A stretch of DNA of 41,377 bases from Planctomycetales bacterium (GCA_016235885.1 JACRIH010000251.1:1-41377), one strand, 5' to 3'. Counted from the first letter of the stretch, positions 17,647 to 26,442 are shown. Numbers and translations: made by a program. The notes: generated by a model not told the origin, from the sequence alone.

Positions 17647-19005
17647 CTACGCCAACAGTTCCTTGCGGACCGCGCCGCCGTCGATGATTTCGATCGGTCG
17701 ATCACCCGGAGCCATCATTTCCTGATCGGCATTGATGCCCAAACAATGGTAAACCGTTGTGAACAGGTCTTGCGGCCCGATGGCCTCTTCTTCCGGCTCG
17801 GACGCGGTCGAATTCGACGATCCGAAGATCTTTCCACCCTTGATGCCACCGCCAGCCAGCACGACGCTGAAGACTTTCGGCCAGTGATCGCGACCAGCGG
17901 TGCCGTTGATTTTCGGCGTGCGGCCGAACTCGGACGACACCATGACCAGCGTCTCTTTCAGCAGGCCGGTTCGTTCGAGGTCGGTGATGAGCGTGCTGAA
18001 CGCCTTGTCGAATTCAGGCATCTGATTCTTGAAGCCCTGGATGATCTGACCGTGCATGTCCCAGCCACCGAATGTCAGGTTGACCAGTCGCACACCGGAT
18101 TGAACGAGACGCCGCGCGAGCAACATGCGAGCACCGGCCGTGCCACGACCGTATTCGTCGCGAACGGGCGCCGGTTCGGCTTCGATGTTGAATGCCTCGC
18201 GAGCCGCGGGAGACGAGATCAGGCTGTAGGCTCGATCGTAGAACGTATCCATCGCGGCGAGGTCGTCGGACTTTTCCTTCTTCGCGAAGTAATCGTTGAC
18301 GGCGGCCAACACGTTCTTGCGTGTGGTGAATCGCGAGTCATCGATACCAGTCGGCAGGTTCAAGTCCTTCACTTTGAAGCCACCTTGAGCCGGATCGCTT
18401 CCCAGACTGAACGGCGAGAACGCCGAGCTGAGGTATCCCGAGCCGGCGAATTCATTCGGCATGCCCGGGATGCAAACGTACGTCGGCAGATTGTTGCGCG
18501 GTCCGTATTGCAGGCTGACCACGCTGCCAATACTCGGGAACTGCAAGGCGGGGCTCGGGCGGTAGCCGGTGTACATGTTGTGCGTGCCGCGCTCGTGAGC
18601 CGCTTCGCCGTGGGTCATCGAACGGACGACGCACAGCTTGTCGGCGACGCCAGCGGTCGCGACCAGAGTTTCACCGAACAGTTCGCCCGAAATCTTCGTC
18701 TGCACTTGCTTCATTTCGCCGCGATATTCGATCGGAGCGAACGGCTTCGGGTCGAACGATTCTTGATGAGCCATCCCGCCTGGCAGGTAGATGTGGATGA
18801 CCGATTTCGCGGTGGCTGGGAACTTGTCGTACGTCTTCAAATCGGCCTGAGCGTGCTGCAACCGAAACATATCGGCCAAGTTCAAACTTCCGACCCCGCA
18901 CAATGCTCCGACGGTCAAAAAGCCACGTCGGGACACGTTCGCGTTTCGGAAGTGGGCCGGATCGTCCTGCCATGTTCCAGTGATCTTCTGCGGTTGCTTC
19001 GACAT
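17647..19005 (-). CDS. DUF1501 domain protein
   Basis: About 452 aa, first gene of the minus-strand block DUF1501 - PPC - DUF1549/DUF1553 - WD40. The start at 19005 puts a Tat-type signal (NVSRRGFLTVGALCGVGSLN) about 22 residues in; the longer frame to 19116 has no family similarity in its extra 37 residues. Landmarks: YLPGGMAHQESFDPKP, GGWDMHGQI, SSEFGRTPKING and GRDHWPKV. The fold is expected to be alkaline phosphatase/sulfatase-like. The reaction is not known. Confidence 0.93.
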   Translation of the reverse strand: MSKQPQKITGTWQDDPAHFRNANVSRRGFLTVGALCGVGSLNLADMFRLQHAQADLKTYDKFPATAKSVIHIYLPGGMAHQESFDPKPFAPIEYRGEMKQVQTKISGELFGETLVATAGVADKLCVVRSMTHGEAAHERGTHNMYTGYRPSPALQFPSIGSVVSLQYGPRNNLPTYVCIPGMPNEFAGSGYLSSAFSPFSLGSDPAQGGFKVKDLNLPTGIDDSRFTTRKNVLAAVNDYFAKKEKSDDLAAMDTFYDRAYSLISSPAAREAFNIEAEPAPVRDEYGRGTAGARMLLARRLVQSGVRLVNLTFGGWDMHGQIIQGFKNQMPEFDKAFSTLITDLERTGLLKETLVMVSSEFGRTPKINGTAGRDHWPKVFSVVLAGGGIKGGKIFGSSNSTASEPEEEAIGPQDLFTTVYHCLGINADQEMMAPGDRPIEIIDGGAVRKELLA

Positions 19006-19395
19006 CAAGACACTCCGTGAAAATAGGGGTCGAGGGTGGACGCTCCGGAATGACACAACAGGAACCGGGCGGGACAGCCGTCCGTTTGGCTGACGTCTCG
19101 TCCGGTGAAATCGCATTCAGCAGGCAGGTTCCCCGAAACAGCGTGACTGGTCCGAGGAAGGAGTCTCAGGGGGGGAACTCGTCTCTCCTTCCGATCCATG
19201 GACACCACACGTTGGACCAGCCGGAAGGCGACGAGGCATAAGCTAACGGACATCTGTTGGGATCGTCAAGGAGACTTGGAGAACTTTATCGGCTACCCAG
19301 TCTGTCCGGGGTGGATGTAATGGCTACACAACCGAGAACCCATTCTGCTTCTGATTCGGGCCCATGCAGGTTCGTGCGGGGAATCGTTACAAATC

Positions 19396-19424
19396 TTGCG
19401 ACCGACCCGTCTGGCAAATATACT
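19396..19424 (+). promoter_or_regulatory. Candidate sigma70-type promoter for the PQQ-propeller gene
   Basis: TTGCGA at 19396-19401, a 17-bp spacer and TATACT at 19419-19424. It points to the gene starting at 19595 and would leave a leader of about 165 nt that includes the inverted repeat at 19489-19577. Confidence 0.45.
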
Positions 19425-19488
19425 CCCGCCCGCTCTCCGGGTCGCCGGTGACGATCACCAACCCCAAACGGCGATCTTCGTGCCCACG

Positions 19489-19577
19489 GTAGAACGGGAT
19501 TCATTCCGTTCCCTTCCTCGAATTGCTGACACCAAGAATTGCTGACACCAAATCGAACGGAATGAATTCCGTTCTAC
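19489..19577. repeat. 23-bp inverted repeat with a tandem duplication in the loop
   Basis: Arms 19489-19511 and 19555-19577 pair with one mismatch; each is a version of GTAGAACGGAATTCATTCCG. The loop contains two 16-bp near-identical copies (19521-19536 and 19537-19552, one base different). A third copy of the arm family is at 33713-33738. The element lies in the leader of the PQQ-propeller gene, ending 6 bases before its Shine-Dalgarno. Confidence 0.8.
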
Positions 19578-19594
19578 AAACCAGGAGACTGCCG

Positions 19595-20911
19595 ATGTCG
19601 TTCTCGAAAGCGATTGTGCTGATCATGTGTGTCGTGGCCGGATTCGCATTGTCCGTCCTGCCGCTGCCGCAATCCACGTCGATCGGCGCTGCCGAGAAGA
19701 CCGCAAGCTCCGATTGGCCGCAGTGGCGAGGTCCGAATCGCGATGGCATGTCGTCCTCGACCGGTCTGCTCAAGACATGGAACGATGGCGGTCCGGCTTT
19801 GGCGTGGAAGACATCGGGCTTGGGGAGCGGTTTTTCGAGCCTCGCGATCGCCAACGGAAAGATCTTTACGATGGGCGAACGGGAAGGAGCGCAATTCGTA
19901 CTCGCGCTGGCTTTGGCTGACGGCAAGGAACTGTGGGCCGCAGAAATCGGCCCTGGATTCAATGCCTCGGGAGCCGGTCCTCGGTCAACGCCGACGGTGG
20001 ATGGCGACCTCGTGTACGCGATCGGTCCGCACGGCGACTTGTTGTGCTGCGAAGCCGGCACAGGGAACGAAGTGTGGCGCAAAAACTTCAAGACCGACTT
20101 CAATGGCAACCGGCCCGGTTGGGGATTCTGCGAGTCCGTGCTCGTCGATGGCGACAACATCATCTGCTCGCCGGGAAGCAAGGACGCTTCGATGGTCGCG
20201 CTGAACAAGCGGTCTGGTGTGGTCGTATGGAAGAGCGCGATCCCGAAGTGCCCCACAGGAGGCAGCGGGTATTCGTCGATCGTCATCTCGAACGGAGCCG
20301 GGGTGAAGCAGTATGTCCAGTTGTTCGGTTCTGGCTGCGGTTGCGTTGGCGTGCGAGCTGACGACGGCAAGGCTCTGTGGGGATATTCGCGAATCGGCAA
20401 CGGCACGGCCTCCATCCCAACGACGATTGTTGATGGCGACCACGTGTTCACTTCGAGCGGCTACGGCACCGGGTCGGCGTTGCTCAAGTTGTCGAAAGAC
20501 GGCGACGGAGTGAAGGCCGAGGAGGTGTACTTCCTGAAGGGAGACGAGTTCCAGAACCACCACGGTGGCATGATTCGCGTTGGCGATTTCATCTTCGCCG
20601 GACACGGACACAACAACGGCTTCCCAATCTGTCTCGAATGGAAGACCGGCAAAATTGTGTGGGGTGGCAGGGAACGAGGCGCGGGGAGCGGTTCGGCAGC
20701 CATCACGTACGCGGACGGGCAACTCTACTTCCGCTACCAAAACGGCACGATGGCGCTGATCGAAGCGACCACCGACAGTTACAAGTTGAACGGCAAGTTC
20801 AACATCCCCGAAGTGAAAGGCCCAAGCTGGTCGCACCCCGTCGTCTGGGGCGGCAAGCTGTACCTCCGCGAACAGGACAACCTGTTCGTGTACCAACTCG
20901 CCACCAAGTAG
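19595..20911 (+). CDS. PQQ-like beta-propeller repeat protein
   Basis: About 438 aa, exported (signal peptide at about 1-31, MSFSKAIVLIMCVVAGFALS). The mature protein starts with the planctomycete landmark DWPQWRGPNRDG and continues as PQQ/BamB-like propeller blades: GKELWAAEIGPGF, TGNEVWRKNFKT, RSGVVVWKSAIPK, TGKIVWGG and AITYADGQLYFRY. Such proteins may bind a quinone cofactor or serve as scaffolds; the full set of quinoprotein catalytic residues is not apparent. The start at 19595 is supported by AGGAG 7 nt upstream. It ends 7 bp from the convergent DUF1501 gene. Confidence 0.92.
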   Translation: MSFSKAIVLIMCVVAGFALSVLPLPQSTSIGAAEKTASSDWPQWRGPNRDGMSSSTGLLKTWNDGGPALAWKTSGLGSGFSSLAIANGKIFTMGEREGAQFVLALALADGKELWAAEIGPGFNASGAGPRSTPTVDGDLVYAIGPHGDLLCCEAGTGNEVWRKNFKTDFNGNRPGWGFCESVLVDGDNIICSPGSKDASMVALNKRSGVVVWKSAIPKCPTGGSGYSSIVISNGAGVKQYVQLFGSGCGCVGVRADDGKALWGYSRIGNGTASIPTTIVDGDHVFTSSGYGTGSALLKLSKDGDGVKAEEVYFLKGDEFQNHHGGMIRVGDFIFAGHGHNNGFPICLEWKTGKIVWGGRERGAGSGSAAITYADGQLYFRYQNGTMALIEATTDSYKLNGKFNIPEVKGPSWSHPVVWGGKLYLREQDNLFVYQLATK

Positions 20912-20918
20912 CGGTGCG

Positions 20919-22427
20919 TCAGGCGAGGATGCCGCTGATCGGCCGACCGCGATCGACGTCCAAGCGCTTTCGACCGGGGATGTCGAGGCGGTGGGGATCG
21001 AGGCCGAGCAGCGCGAGGACGGTGGCGTGGAGGTCGGTCACGTAGTGACCCGGTTCGAGGGCGTGGAAGCCGAGTTCGTCGGTGGCTCCGTACACGCAGC
21101 CCCGTTTCACACCGGCTCCGGCCAGCCAGACGGTGAAGCCGTGCGGATGATGATCGCGACCGTCCTTGCCGCCGCTACGCTGTTCCAACCCCGGCGTCCG
21201 GCCGAACTCGGTGCAGAACACGACCAGCACATCGTCCATCAGCCCGCGGCGTTTCAGATCCTTGAGCAACGCCGCGACCGGCTGATCCACAATCCCGCAC
21301 TGCTTCGCGTGGTTGTCCCTCAGCTTCTGATGCGAATCCCACACGCCGTACGGTGTCGGGTAGAGTTGGACAAAACGGACGCCGCGTTCGACCAGCCGCC
21401 GCGCGGCAAGACACCGCTGCCCCGCGAGTTTCGTCGGTTCCTGATCGAGGCCGTACAGTTTCTGCGTGTCGGCCGTCTCGCCGGACAAGTCGAGAGCTTC
21501 CGGAACCGCCATCTGCATCCGAAAGGCCAGCTCGTACGAGCGAATACGAGCGCGGAGGGCTTGGTCGGCAGGATATTCGACCGCTGTCAACCGGTTGAGC
21601 GTGCCGATCAATTCGTACTCGCGTTGCTGTTCGTCGGCCAACACATCGGGACTGCGTCGACCGTACGGCAGCGGATTGGCAGGGTCGAGAGATAGCGGAA
21701 CACCCGCGTGCTGCGGCCCGAGGTAATACGAACCGATCGACGTCCGCGTGTCGGGGCGCGTGGGGCCACCGAGAACGACAAAGCTCGGCAGGTTATCGTT
21801 CACGCTCCCCAAACCGTAATGCACCCACGACCCGATGCTCGGCTGAATCTCGTCCAGCCGGTGCCGTCCGGTGTGCATCTGATTCTCTGCCGCGTGATCG
21901 TTGTCGGTCGTGTACATCGAACGGACAATCGACATGTCATCGACGCAGGACGCCAGGTGCGGCAGCCAGTCGCTGACGTCGACACCCGTTTCGCCGTGCT
22001 TGCGCCAGCCGACTTGCAGCGGATAGATGATCGGATAGGTGTCCCGCTTATTGATGCTTTCGGCGACGACCGACCGCGATCGCTTATCGTGCAACGGCGA
22101 CTTGATCGGGTTCGGCAGCGCCGTTTCGTCGAACGTCTTCCCGGCGTACTGATTGAGGGCCGGCTTGGGATCGAACGTTTCGAGGTGGCTGTAGCCGCCG
22201 GAGAGGAAAATCCAGATGACCGACTTGGCTCGCGGCGCGAACATCGCGCGGCCGTCGAGTGGCGACGCAGCCGAGACCGGCGCAGGCGCATCGGCGCGCA
22301 CGACGCCGTCGCGATGCAGCATCGCCCCCAGCGCCAGCCCTGTGAAGCCCATGCCGACGTCTGCCAGAAACGTCCGTCGAGCCACACGGCCACACGCACA
22401 GCCAGAATTGGTGAAGTCGAACATCAC
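20919..22427 (-). CDS. DUF1501 domain protein
   Basis: About 502 aa. The N-terminus has an ARRTFLADVGMGFTGLALGA twin-arginine-like segment after a Cys-containing lead (SGCACG). Landmarks: WIFLSGGYSHLETFDPKP, GVWDSHQKLRDNHAKQC, CTEFGRTPGLE and GRDHHPHGFTVWLAGAG, typical of the longer DUF1501 subfamily. Expected to be exported by Tat and to adopt the alkaline phosphatase/sulfatase-like fold. No DUF1553 partner is adjacent here; its usual partner may be elsewhere. It converges with the PQQ-propeller gene with a 7-bp gap and shares a 234-bp divergent region with the DUF1559 gene. A second ATG at 22424 is equally possible. Confidence 0.93.
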   Translation of the reverse strand: MMFDFTNSGCACGRVARRTFLADVGMGFTGLALGAMLHRDGVVRADAPAPVSAASPLDGRAMFAPRAKSVIWIFLSGGYSHLETFDPKPALNQYAGKTFDETALPNPIKSPLHDKRSRSVVAESINKRDTYPIIYPLQVGWRKHGETGVDVSDWLPHLASCVDDMSIVRSMYTTDNDHAAENQMHTGRHRLDEIQPSIGSWVHYGLGSVNDNLPSFVVLGGPTRPDTRTSIGSYYLGPQHAGVPLSLDPANPLPYGRRSPDVLADEQQREYELIGTLNRLTAVEYPADQALRARIRSYELAFRMQMAVPEALDLSGETADTQKLYGLDQEPTKLAGQRCLAARRLVERGVRFVQLYPTPYGVWDSHQKLRDNHAKQCGIVDQPVAALLKDLKRRGLMDDVLVVFCTEFGRTPGLEQRSGGKDGRDHHPHGFTVWLAGAGVKRGCVYGATDELGFHALEPGHYVTDLHATVLALLGLDPHRLDIPGRKRLDVDRGRPISGILA

Positions 22428-22572
22428 ATTCCTCGGGCGGGTTTATCGGCCAGCCAAGTCCGAAAGTTGCCGATCACTTTATCCAGCCATCCGGCGTGCG
22501 AGAAGCCTGGTCCACGGAGACAATCGGATCGCCAGTTCATCTCGGCAAGGCGAGACGTCACACACTGGTCGA

Positions 22573-22600
22573 TTGCGAATGACCTGATTTCGCCTGTAAA
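22573..22600 (+). promoter_or_regulatory. Possible promoter of the DUF1559 gene
   Basis: TTGCGA at 22573-22578, a 16-bp spacer and TGTAAA at 22595-22600, about 60 nt before the start codon at 22662. The -10 box is a weak match, so this is only a candidate. Confidence 0.3.
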
Positions 22601-22661
22601 CTCGCATCCCAAAACTCCGACTGAATTCATCGTGAATCGTCGAAAAAATACAAGGAACGCC

Positions 22662-23699
22662 ATGCCCCCCTTCGAACACGACGATTTGACACCCAACCAA
22701 CTGGCAGTTTCCACGTCAACCCTGGCCACGTTGAGCATCGTCTTCGGGGTCCTGGGTTTTTGCCTTCCGTTGATTGGCGGATTCGTGGCGATCATCTGTG
22801 GTCTGTTGGCGCTTCGCGAAATCGGCCAGAGTGAAGGCCGAATGAGTGGTCGAGGCAAAGCCATCATCGGGTTGGCGCTCGGTTGTGCGGGAGTCTTGTT
22901 CGGACTGATCGTGGGGCTGACGTTCGTCATCCCCACGATCCAAGCGGCCCGCGAGGCCGCGCGGCGCCAGGTGACAGCCAACAATCTGAAACAAATTGGC
23001 ATTGCGTTGCAGAGCTACCATGACATCTACGCGTCCTTTCCATCGCGGGGAGTAATTTATCCTCCCGAGCGGCGTCCCCAAGACGTGAGTCCCCAGAAGG
23101 AACCCATCTTGGGCTTGAGTTGGAGAGTGCGAATCCTGCCTTACATCGAGCAGCAACCATTGTACGAGCAATTTGATTTCAACCAACCGTGGGATCATCC
23201 GACAAACCTGGCCCTCGTCGACAAGATGCCCAAGATCTACGTTTCGTCCAACCGTCAGATCAACGACGGTAAGACGGTGTTCCTCGGAGTGACTTACCCG
23301 ATTGACTTCGATTCCAAAATCGTCACCGACCAAAACCTCTTGAGATTTCAGGAAGGGACATTCTTTGACAGGAACCCTCGCAACTACCCACGCATCGGCT
23401 TGAATGCCATTCGAGTGGCCGACATCTTGGATGGCACGGCGAATACGGTCGCCGTCGTGGAGGCGGACGCCGACCAGGCCGTGGTCTGGATCAAACCGGA
23501 CGATTGGGAACTGGACGTGATGAATCCACGACGGGGATTGGGAACGCTCCGGCCAGGCGGATTCATGACTCTGTTTGCGTCCGGTGACATCCATTTTATT
23601 CCGACAACAGTTGACGACCGCAACCTGCTCCGATTGTTTTGCCGGGTTGATGGAGAGGCGATTCAGTTTCGGGATTGGAACTTCCAGAGGCCTCGCTGA
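22662..23699 (+). CDS. DUF4190-like / DUF1559 pilin-like protein
   Basis: About 345 aa. Residues 20-92 hold hydrophobic segments (TLSIVFGVLGFCLPLIGGFV and IIGLALGCAGVLFGLIVGLT) separated by LREIGQSEGRMSGRGKA, as in DUF4190. The planctomycete DUF1559 domain follows, with its hallmark IQAAREAARRQVTANNLKQI and LQSYHDIYASFPSRG, and ends with a VADILDGTANTVAVVE segment. DUF1559 proteins are pseudopilin-like and very numerous in planctomycetes; function unknown. Start at 22662: AAGGA lies 5 nt upstream. The much longer open frame upstream is antisense to the DUF1501 gene and is rejected. Confidence 0.92.
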   Translation: MPPFEHDDLTPNQLAVSTSTLATLSIVFGVLGFCLPLIGGFVAIICGLLALREIGQSEGRMSGRGKAIIGLALGCAGVLFGLIVGLTFVIPTIQAAREAARRQVTANNLKQIGIALQSYHDIYASFPSRGVIYPPERRPQDVSPQKEPILGLSWRVRILPYIEQQPLYEQFDFNQPWDHPTNLALVDKMPKIYVSSNRQINDGKTVFLGVTYPIDFDSKIVTDQNLLRFQEGTFFDRNPRNYPRIGLNAIRVADILDGTANTVAVVEADADQAVVWIKPDDWELDVMNPRRGLGTLRPGGFMTLFASGDIHFIPTTVDDRNLLRLFCRVDGEAIQFRDWNFQRPR

Positions 23700-23757
23700 A
23701 CGATTCCCCCGGCTGACGTTGACCCATTCTCGCGGGCTGGCATAGAGTCCCGCCCCC

Positions 23758-23810
23758 GTAGGTCAGGCATTCCAGCCTGACGCGCTGTCAGGTTGGAATG
23801 CCTGACCTAC
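23758..23810. repeat. 24-bp inverted repeat, 5-nt loop
   Basis: Arms 23758-23781 and 23787-23810 pair at 23 of 24 positions, the exception being a G-U pair in the left-to-right RNA. It begins GTAGG and ends CCTAC, like the element at 26456. It lies between the DUF1559 stop and the phosphohexomutase-like start, ending 20 bp before the ATG at 23831. Confidence 0.85.
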
Positions 23811-23830
23811 GGCGTCACGGATTCGACGCC

Positions 23831-25240
23831 ATGCCTGCTGATGTAGTCACCTTATTTCAATGCCCGGGCGAAGCGCACTCGATCTCGCGGTCCGTCCACT
23901 TGGCGCGGTTGGCGGCCTGCTATCCCGGTTGTCGCGAGTGTCCACTGCGTCACGACACGGGAGCCACAACGCGCGGCGTGGTCGAATTGTTGCAGGCAAC
24001 CGAACGCCGCGTCGCACGTGAGTCGCTGTTCACGGACGAGGGAGTGCGTGGCATTTATCTCAATGAATTGGCTCGGCCGCAGGCTGCGGAATTGGCGGCC
24101 ACGTTCGCCAGTCTGCTGTGGGAAGATTCGAACGGATGGCTGATGTCGAATGGAAGGCCCCTTCCGAGGGCTGCGGCGCGAACCATCGGTCCGACGGTCG
24201 TGGTGGGTCACGACGAGCGGTCGGCGTCGCCGGATTTGGTCACGGGGGTGGCGGGCGCACTGCGGCGGATGGGATGTTATGTGATCGACGTGGGACTGGT
24301 GACTCGGCCGACGTTGTGGTTCGCGGTCGATCACCTGCGAGCCGACGGCGGCATCCACGTCACCGGATCGGGATGCGATCCCGCGTGGACGGGCCTCGAT
24401 TTCGTCGGTGCCGCCGCACTGCCGATTTCTCGCGCCAACGGACTGCATCAAATCGAAGAACGATTCCGCGGCGGTGTCAGCCGGTGGAGTCGCCATCCCG
24501 GTTCGCAGCGGATGTTTCTCGCCAACGTGCCGTACGTCGCCGGCCTGTGGAAACATTTCCATGCGCTCCGCCCGTTGCGGATCAGTCTCGGTTGTCCCAG
24601 TCTGCCGCTGCGAAAAGTGCTGGATCAGGTGTTCGAGAAACTCGCCTGCCGCCGCGTCGCGGTCGAGATTCCCGTGCGTGCTCGCGACTTGAGCGACGTC
24701 GATGACGCCGACTGCCGGCGCATCGCGGAGTCGGTGCGGCAGAACGGCAGCGATCTCGGATTGCTGATCGACGACGATGGGCAGCGGTGCGCGTGGTTCG
24801 ACGAGCAGGGGAATCTGATCGCGGCACAACGTCTCGCGTGGCTGCTGGCCGAACGGGAACGTGAACAGCAAGTGGGTCAGATGATCGTGATGGAACGCAG
24901 TCGTCACGCTCCGCGTGACGCGCCGGATAAGAATGCGGCGTCTGCCTGCCATTCGGCTCATCACGCGGAGCGTGATGGCTACGCCAATGCGAATCCGCCG
25001 ACAATTCATTGCGACATCGTGGAGAAAAGTGTCGTCAACGTAGCGGGCAAACTCGGTGATGTCTCGCTGGCGATGCGGTCGCACTCTGCGATCAGCGGCG
25101 GAGACAATTTGGGACGAGTGTGGTTTGCAGACGCGTACCCGATCTGCGACGCCGTGCTCACGCTGGCGAAAGTGCTGCAGGCGCTTAGCCGCAGTGACAC
25201 CCCGTTCTCCGAGGTCGTCGCGGCCGTTTCCCGCGTGTGA
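23831..25240 (+). CDS. Degenerate phosphohexomutase-like protein with Cys-rich N-terminus
   Basis: About 469 aa, distantly like phosphoglucomutase/phosphomannomutase. Residues 11-37 hold four Cys (CPG..., then CYPGCRECP), a possible metal site not found in ordinary mutases. The core keeps a recognisable layout but altered signature loops: HVTGSGCDP (Ser180) in place of the TASHNP phosphoserine loop, DDDGQR (314-319) in place of DGDGDR, and GGDNLG (423-428) in place of GEMSGH. Residues 357-386 come from a palindromic repeat inserted in frame. Loss of metal and substrate residues argues against normal mutase activity; a regulatory or binding role is possible. The start at 23831 avoids the repeat at 23758-23810. 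Confidence 0.8.
   Translation: MPADVVTLFQCPGEAHSISRSVHLARLAACYPGCRECPLRHDTGATTRGVVELLQATERRVARESLFTDEGVRGIYLNELARPQAAELAATFASLLWEDSNGWLMSNGRPLPRAAARTIGPTVVVGHDERSASPDLVTGVAGALRRMGCYVIDVGLVTRPTLWFAVDHLRADGGIHVTGSGCDPAWTGLDFVGAAALPISRANGLHQIEERFRGGVSRWSRHPGSQRMFLANVPYVAGLWKHFHALRPLRISLGCPSLPLRKVLDQVFEKLACRRVAVEIPVRARDLSDVDDADCRRIAESVRQNGSDLGLLIDDDGQRCAWFDEQGNLIAAQRLAWLLAEREREQQVGQMIVMERSRHAPRDAPDKNAASACHSAHHAERDGYANANPPTIHCDIVEKSVVNVAGKLGDVSLAMRSHSAISGGDNLGRVWFADAYPICDAVLTLAKVLQALSRSDTPFSEVVAAVSRV
24902..24978. repeat. Palindromic repeat inserted in frame within a coding gene
   Basis: Arms 24902-24920 and 24960-24978 are largely complementary, and each contains its own 7-bp hairpin (GTCACGC/GCGTGAC in the left arm). 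The same family occurs outside genes at 36172-36256 and as a half copy at 30224-30252. Here it encodes residues SRHAPRDAP and HHAERDGYAN of the host protein without breaking the frame. Confidence 0.8.
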
Positions 25241-25332
25241 GCGACTTGCTACAACATCGCCGTGACTCGCGCGGGAAATCTCCGCGGACCGATTTGAAGT
25301 CGCACGAATCACCACCGACAAGGAGTCCTGTC

Positions 25333-26442
25333 ATGAGTGACCGCTGGATCGCTGAGCGGATGAAACACATCGACGCTTCGGGCATTCGCAAGGTGTTCGA
25401 TCTGGCCGCGAAATTGAAAGATCCGGTCAACCTGAGCATCGGTCAGCCGCATTTCGACGTGCCGCAACCGATCAAGGATGCATTGGCCCGCGCCGTCGCT
25501 GAAGGGAAGAACGCCTACAGCCAGACGCAGGGAATCGCACCGCTGCTGGCGAAGATTCAGGCGGCCGTGGATCGCGAGTTCGGGCACTCCGACCGCAAGG
25601 TGTTCGTGTCCAGCGGTACGAGCGGCGCCTTGGTACTGGCGCTGCTGACGCTGGTGAATCCGGGCGATGAAGTGATCGTATTCGACCCGTGGTTCGTGAT
25701 GTACAAACACCTGGTCACACTGGCTGGAGGACGAGTCGTCGAGATCGACACATACCCGGACTTCCGGATCGACGTGCAGAAGGTGCGCGATGCCATCACC
25801 CCGCGCACCAAGGTGATCCTGTTCAACAGCCCCGCCAACCCGACCGGAGCCGTGGCCAGTCCGGCCGAAATGGAAGCTCTCGCAAAACTGGCCGCCGAGA
25901 AAGACATCGCCCTCATCAGCGACGAAATCTACCGTGCCTACTGCTACGACGCCCCGTTCCAAAGCCCGGCGAAATGGAACGATCAAACGATCGTGATCGA
26001 CGGTTTTTCGAAGTCGCATTCGATGACCGGTTGGCGCTGCGGTTGGGTTCACGGACCGGATCACGTGATCCAGCAGATGATCAAGCTGCAACAATTCACG
26101 TTCGTCTGTTCGCCGCATCCCGTGCAGCATGCAGCCGTCGTCGCGTGGGACGTCGACGTGTCGCACTGGGTCGCCGAGTACCGCCACAAGCGCGACTTCA
26201 TGCTGCGAGAATTGCGAGGCGACTTCGAAATTCACGGAGCAGATGGCGCGTTCTATCTCTTCCCGAAAGCCCCTTGGGGCACCGGCACCGAGTTCGTCAC
26301 CGAGGCGATGCAGAACAACATGCTGATCATCCCCGGCAAGGTCTTCAGCCCGAGTGACACACATTTCCGCATCTCGTACGCGGCGGAAGACAGCATACTG
26401 GAGCGCGGCGTCGAGACACTCCGCAAGCTCGCGAGACGGTAG
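25333..26442 (+). CDS. Class I/II pyridoxal-phosphate aminotransferase
   Basis: A 369-aa cytosolic fold-type I aminotransferase of the aspartate aminotransferase superfamily. Seen: LSIGQPHFDVP near the N-terminus, SSGTSGALVLALLTLVNPGD, NSPANPTGAV (Asn169), SDEIYRAYCYD (Asp197), GFSKSHSMTGWRCGW with the PLP-binding Lys227 and phosphate-contacting Arg235, and FRISYAAEDSILERG at the end. The start at 25333 has AAGGAG 8 nt upstream; an upstream ATG at 25237 overlaps the previous gene. The amino donor cannot be told from sequence. Candidates are Asp/aromatic/alanine-type transaminases. Followed by a 34-bp perfect inverted repeat. Confidence 0.93.
   Translation: MSDRWIAERMKHIDASGIRKVFDLAAKLKDPVNLSIGQPHFDVPQPIKDALARAVAEGKNAYSQTQGIAPLLAKIQAAVDREFGHSDRKVFVSSGTSGALVLALLTLVNPGDEVIVFDPWFVMYKHLVTLAGGRVVEIDTYPDFRIDVQKVRDAITPRTKVILFNSPANPTGAVASPAEMEALAKLAAEKDIALISDEIYRAYCYDAPFQSPAKWNDQTIVIDGFSKSHSMTGWRCGWVHGPDHVIQQMIKLQQFTFVCSPHPVQHAAVVAWDVDVSHWVAEYRHKRDFMLRELRGDFEIHGADGAFYLFPKAPWGTGTEFVTEAMQNNMLIIPGKVFSPSDTHFRISYAAEDSILERGVETLRKLARR

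Larger units (their letters stand above)
19006..19594. other. Divergent intergenic region with promoter and repeats
   Basis: The region lies between divergent DUF1501 (minus) and PQQ-propeller (plus) genes. It holds a promoter-like sequence at 19396-19424, a 23-bp inverted repeat pair at 19489-19577 and a 16-bp tandem duplication in its loop. No coding frame in it looks real. Confidence 0.6.

Noticed and set aside
21708-22661. Upstream extension of the DUF1559 gene
   Set aside because: The extra 318 codons are antisense to a clear DUF1501 gene and have no similarity to DUF1559 proteins; a good SD exists at 22652-22656.
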